Below are positions 41,808 through 47,800 of a stretch of DNA of 64,000 nucleotides, in pieces. The position numbers were made by a program, and so were the translations under genes. Origin of the DNA: Megalonaias nervosa (Eukaryota > Mollusca > Bivalvia > Unionida > Unionidae); NCBI GenBank assembly GCA_016617855.1, contig JAECUM010001782.1, positions 62,001 to 126,000 of the forward strand, given 5' to 3'. Position 1 is the stretch's first letter. Each line of letters starts with the position of its first letter. The notes beneath the pieces are model-generated. The model ran no database searches and had not been told where the DNA came from. It saw only the letters and a list, made by a program, of their open reading frames with translations.

Positions 41808-44800
41808 GTTTAATTCATCATCTTGAACTTTCAGATCTGGTCCAAGGTGCCATGGATGCTTCAAAAGCTGTACACAGGTTGTATATCCATCACTGCTAGA
41901 GAGGAAGATTTCCACTACTCCTATTTTCTCTGGTTTGAAGACCTTTCCGTATGTTTAGGTTTCAAATCCTTATATTTTAATCCTCATAGTGTGGTTATCA
42001 GGATACTAGTTGCACGTATATTTTGAGATTTTAAATCATGCAAACAGGACAAAAAATTCACTAAATTTAAATACTTTAAATCTTCTTATTTATTAAATGG
42101 AGTTATCTCACATGTTATCTTCAGCAAGATAACTTTTATCAAATCAGAAGAGTAGATAATGTTGTATGCATAATGATGATGTCAGTGGACCATGTAAATT
42201 GATATCAGGTACAGCACTGGTCATGGATCAAACTTCCGTGTCCTTACTGTGCTGATGTACTTTTTCTTGGGAATAAGAAATTTTGGTATCAAAAAATGTT
42301 TCTGCAATGAATAAGAAAAATAATCTATGTCATGTTCATGGACAACTTAGGAAAATCCATTAACACTTGGAGAACAAGATTTTTGACTTGATAATTAAAT
42401 TTTGTCCTTCTGCATTAGATTTTCCAATTTTACTCATGTACATAAGGAAGATTCTGTTAATATGGATGATCAATTACCTACACAAAGTCAGTGTCTTCTG
42501 ATAAGACAGGCCTAATGTAAAAGATTACAAAATATTCTCAAACTCAAACTTAGATTCGACTCAGAATTCTGACATCTGATTATTGAGTGATTTTTATATT
42601 AGCTAATCAGACATTGGAATTCTGACATCTGACTGATCAGTGATTTTTATATTAGCCAATCTGACATTAGAATTCTGACATCAGATTGGTCAGTGATATT
42701 TATGTTAGCCATCAGACACAAGAATTTTCAGTTCAGATCAAGTTTCCATGTACAAATTTTGTAATCAATGGGCCAAATAGTCAATACTGTTAGACCTATA
42801 TTAGGGTAATGAATTTTAGTTTTTACTGTCTTGTAGTTGTGACTTGATCCAAATTACAATACTTTGTCCTCAAATAATTACAAAACTTTGACTTAATAAT
42901 TGCAAAAACTTTGCCCTCAAAAAATTGCACAACTTTGCCCTAAAATCATTACAAAAAAATTGCCCTCAAATCATTACAAAAACTTTGGCTTCAGATAAGT
43001 ACAAAACTTTGCCCTCAGGTAAATTACAGATCTAACTGCTGTTAGTATGCTTACATTACTGAACAATTTTTTATAACTAAATATAAAAATTGTTCCTAAG
43101 AAGATTACATACAAACAAAGCTACAAGTCTTAGTTTACAAATACAACATTTGAAAGTGACATTTCTATATCTTTCAGATTTACAGAGACAAATATCTGCA
43201 TGTTCATTTTTTCTAATTCATTAAGTTTTGCTCAAAATGACAGTATTTCAGTATAAATACACCACTCCCTTGATAACTCACGCCCTGATAACTTGCGAAC
43301 CAGCTTATAACGCGGAGTCAGGCATGGATCCCATTTTTTAAACCAGAAAATACCCCAAAAATTTATCCCTATTTTTGAACTTGAAGAAAATCGCGATCAA
43401 AATTAGTAACGAAAACTTTGATATATCGCTCGTTTTATCATCGAAAACGGTAGATAGGACCTGAAATTTTAATCAAGATTATGAAATATCAAGTTTAAAA
43501 ATAAGTCATACAATTTTTTTTACATTTTCTTTCCAAACGGTAGTACACCGCAATTAACGATATTTAAGGAAATTTCGATCAATGAAAATGTCACTTACGC
43601 AGAGTGGAGGCAGTACTTTAATAAATAAATACCAATTAAATTATTTTTTTTAATCAATTGAAATTTATGTTCTAGTTCTATCTTTTAGTTCCTTTTAAGT
43701 GTAATCATCATAAATACAACGTGTCCTTTTGTAATTAAACATAAAACATGCCAATCTACCGTAACAGCTATGTCCGCGAGCATTTCTCTGAGAACCTAAT
43801 TAGGTGCCGACCATGTTTTGGTAACTGATTTGCGGAAGTATTTGTTGTTTTGTTGCACTGAATTAAAAGCTGGCCTCCTTTGTGTTATCACGTTAATTAT
43901 GTCTTTTGAATCAAATAAAGGAGCTGGAATAAAAGAAAAGTTTAAAGGCACGAAAATCCTACAAATTTAAAATCTAGCGGCCCCGGTCGTATGTCGGGTG
44001 AACTCACTTCATTTGATCAATCAATGTTATTGTGTACGTAACATAAACTACCTTAAATTAACAGATTCATTGGTAACTGTGATCAAAGATAACCAAGCAA
44101 AATGAATACTTCATAAAATAAAGAGCTTGGTTTCAAAGATACGGACCATTGTGGGCAAGCGAGTTTCAGAGAATTTTTGAACTGGCACTTAGAGATATCC
44201 TCAAGGATGATAAGAAGTTTCATTATTACTTCCAATGAAATTATGACATCAATACTGTGCTAACTGAACAATACAAAAATTGAGATTCGACGTGGACGAT
44301 TGTCTCACGAAATAAATTTCGCATGTTTTTGAAGACAAGGGATCTTGTTTGGTGGTGTATCGACAGTTAGTCTAGTTTCCCGCTCTTTTGACTCCCGATT
44401 TGGCAGGATACCATTAAATACCACTACGAGAACCAGACTCATCAAGAACACAAAAAGCAGTGACGTAATACACAGATGTTTTGCGTACACGTGATGGTTG
44501 TTGAAACCAGTGGAACAATCTTTCACATGTTGGACATTTTGAAAATAAATGTTATTTAAACAGAATAACGAACAACTTTATTAGAAAAAGCGCGTTATTA
44601 AAAATTATTATCGATGTGATTGTAAAATGAGCATTCAGACATTAAATGGCCCAGTTCCCTAACCCCCCCCCAATCCGCTGTTTTCTCAATATCTAAGCGA
44701 ATTTTTTCAACTTTTGGAGGTCCCTCGGTAACTCGTGCCCTCGCTTATAGTGCGGTCTATGTTTGTGGACCCCGTTGTGCGCGAGTTATCGAGAGAGAGG

Positions 44801-47800
44801 TGTATATGGTAAAAGTCTTACATGTAATTAGGATTATTATGCTGCAGTTTTCAGACACAGCACAGATATATTTATTTTTTCCTACAAATATTTCTTTGCC
44901 CAAAAGAAGACATTTCTGGGCTTCACATTTCAGCTATACTAAATCTTGTTTCTTCTTTAATGCTTTGAGAGTTTGTTATAATGCAATAGTTCCTTCCTAC
45001 AAAACAGCAGGCCCTGTTTATAATACTTTAGACTCTTGATATAATACAGTACACCATTCTATCATATAATAATCCCTCAGTCCCTCACTATAAAACAGTA
45101 GTTTCTTCCTATAACACAGTAGCCACTTTTTATAATACAGTAGTGTCTGACTATAAGATAGTAGTTAATCTTCACTATAATACAGTAGCTTCTCACTCTA
45201 TTACCATAAGCCCCTCACTATAATACAGTAGTCCCTCACTATAATGCAGTAGCTCCTCACTATAATACAGCAGTCCATCGCTATAATACAGTAGTCCCTC
45301 TGCATAATACAGTAGCACCTCACTATAATACAGTAGTCCCTCACCATCATATAATAGTCCCTCATTATAATGCAGTAGTTCCTCACTATAATGCATTAGC
45401 TCCTCACTATAATACAGTATCCCCTCTCTATAATACAGTAGTCCCTCACTATAATACTATGGTCCCTCACTATAAAAATGTAGCCCCTCACTATAATACA
45501 ATAGTCCCTCACTATAATAATGTAGCCCCTCACTATAATACAATAGTCCCTCACTATTATAATGTAGCCTTTCACTATAATACAACTCCCTCATTATAAA
45601 TCTATAGCCCCTCACTATAATATGGTAGTCCCTCACTATACTAATGTAGCCCCTCACTATAATACTATAGTCCCTCACTATAATAATGTTGCCCCTCACT
45701 ATAATACAATAGTCCTTCACTATAATAATGTAACCCCTCACTATAATACAGTAGTCCCTTACTATAATACTGTAGCTCCTCCCTATAATATAGTATTACT
45801 TCATTATAATACGGTAGTCCCTAATGAAAATGCATTAATCCCTCACTGTGATACAGTAGACTGTCACTAATACAGTAACCCCTCACTATAATAACAGCGC
45901 TTCACTATAACACAGTAGCCTCTGACTATAATACAGTAGTGCATTCGTATAATACAGTAATCCCTTACAGTTATACCAATGACCCTTATTATAATACAGT
46001 AATCCCTTACTCTAATACAGTAGCCTGCTTATTAATACAGTAGCCTCTCACAATAATACTGTAGTCCAGTCATGTAATACAATAATTGTAGAGAGGTGCA
46101 TTATCGGAAATGCACCTCTCTACACCTTGGATGGTAGCTTCAACTTCAGTTGGGTGGCTAGATTTGTATATTTGGGTGTCATCAGCATACAATTGGTGAG
46201 ACACTGGATGATGATCTATGACACTTGAGAGTGGCTGAGTGTATAGAATGAAGAGACCCCTGTGGAACACCACAACATAGATCAACTGGGCTGGAGTGTT
46301 TTCCATTTGCAGGCACAATTTGTGTCCAGTTGACCAAGTAGGACTTGAACCATAGTAAGGCTGTATCATGAATGTCAAATACATGCTGTGGACAGTGAAG
46401 TAATATATCATGGTCCATTTGTCAAATGCTGCAGACAAGTCAAGGAGAGTGAGGACTGTAATCTTTCCGCTATCCAAAGCAGAGAGAAGGTCATTAACTA
46501 CTTTCAGAAGAGTAGTTTCAGTACTGTGGCAAGGGCGATATGCAGACTGTACATTGCTAAAAAGACTGTTTGAATTCAGATGAGATGCAAGTTGGGATAG
46601 AACAACTGTTTCAAAGATTTTTGACATGAATGGGAGATTAGAAACTGGACAGTAGTTCTTTAAATCGTTATGGTCGAATGTTGGTTTCTTCTGCAGAGGC
46701 TTTACAATGGCAGATTTGAAAAATGATGGGAATTCCCTGGATGAGAGAGAGGTATTAATAACATCAGTTAGTGAATGCAATATTGGATCTAAGTACTCAA
46801 GCAGCAGTGATGTCAGAATCGGATCAAATTAACATGACTTTGGTGCACTCTTCATCACAATTGTGCATACTAAATCCATAGAGATAGGTTCAAATGCTGC
46901 TAACGGTTGCCGCTAAAATTCTGTATCGCAACTGTATGGTGACGACGAGTCAATTGAAATTGTGTTGTCAAGCTTATCTCTGATGGTTTATACTTTGTCA
47001 TGGAAGAAATTTGCAAACAGGTCCGGAAGGTCGACTAGAGATAAGGTAGTTGGAAGTGGTGTACATTTGTTCCTTGACATTAGCTTGTTAGTAATCTCGA
47101 ATAACTCTTTGCAGCTGGAACTTTCTGTGATCTTAGTACTATAGTGGGCTGATTTCACTGCATGGTCTATGTTTGTGACATTTTTTTTAGCGACTTCATA
47201 AATTTGCTTATGAATAGTGAGTCTGGTGGAAAACCAAAGCCTCGCAGCTTTATGGCAGTCTCTTTTAGCAGTGCGAAGCTGGTCCCTAACACTGCTATAC
47301 CACGGAGAACACTTTTGAATTGATACTCTGCACTTGGTTGCTGGGCCATGTTTGTCAAGCAATGAACGTAGGCAGTTATCGAGTTGTTCTGATGTAGGAG
47401 GTAAGCAAGTTGTTAGGTTTGCTTGGATGTCATGCATTAGTTAGGTTCTGTTTATCATACGGAGGTTTCTCTTAGTAGCAGATAAAGGTGGAGGGTTAGG
47501 GACCGATACATCAAGATGGCATATAATGCAGAGGTGATCTGATGCAAGTTCATGAGACACCAGGGAGGACTGTAGAATATTATCATCAGGTCTGTAAAGA
47601 ATCCAGTCTAAAATGTGAACATGTTTATGGGTGGGTTGGCTAACTGACTGTTTGAGGTTGAAAACGTGAATGGAATTTAGGAGTTTTGATGTGTATGGGT
47701 TTCCAGGACAGTCAAAGTGAAAGTTGAAATCCCCAAGAATAATCAGGTTGCCACCTATTGAATTTCCAGACTCCAGGAGATTCGGAAACTGCTCCAAAAA

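Noticed and set aside
44305..44526. Small membrane protein gene on the minus strand
   Set aside because: It has one hydrophobic stretch but lies inside a transposon-like element, has no family match and no sign of transcription.
45193..45870. Open frames of 60-94 codons on both strands
   Set aside because: They come from the 21-bp minisatellite, whose unit length is a multiple of three; the translations are simple 7-residue repeats.
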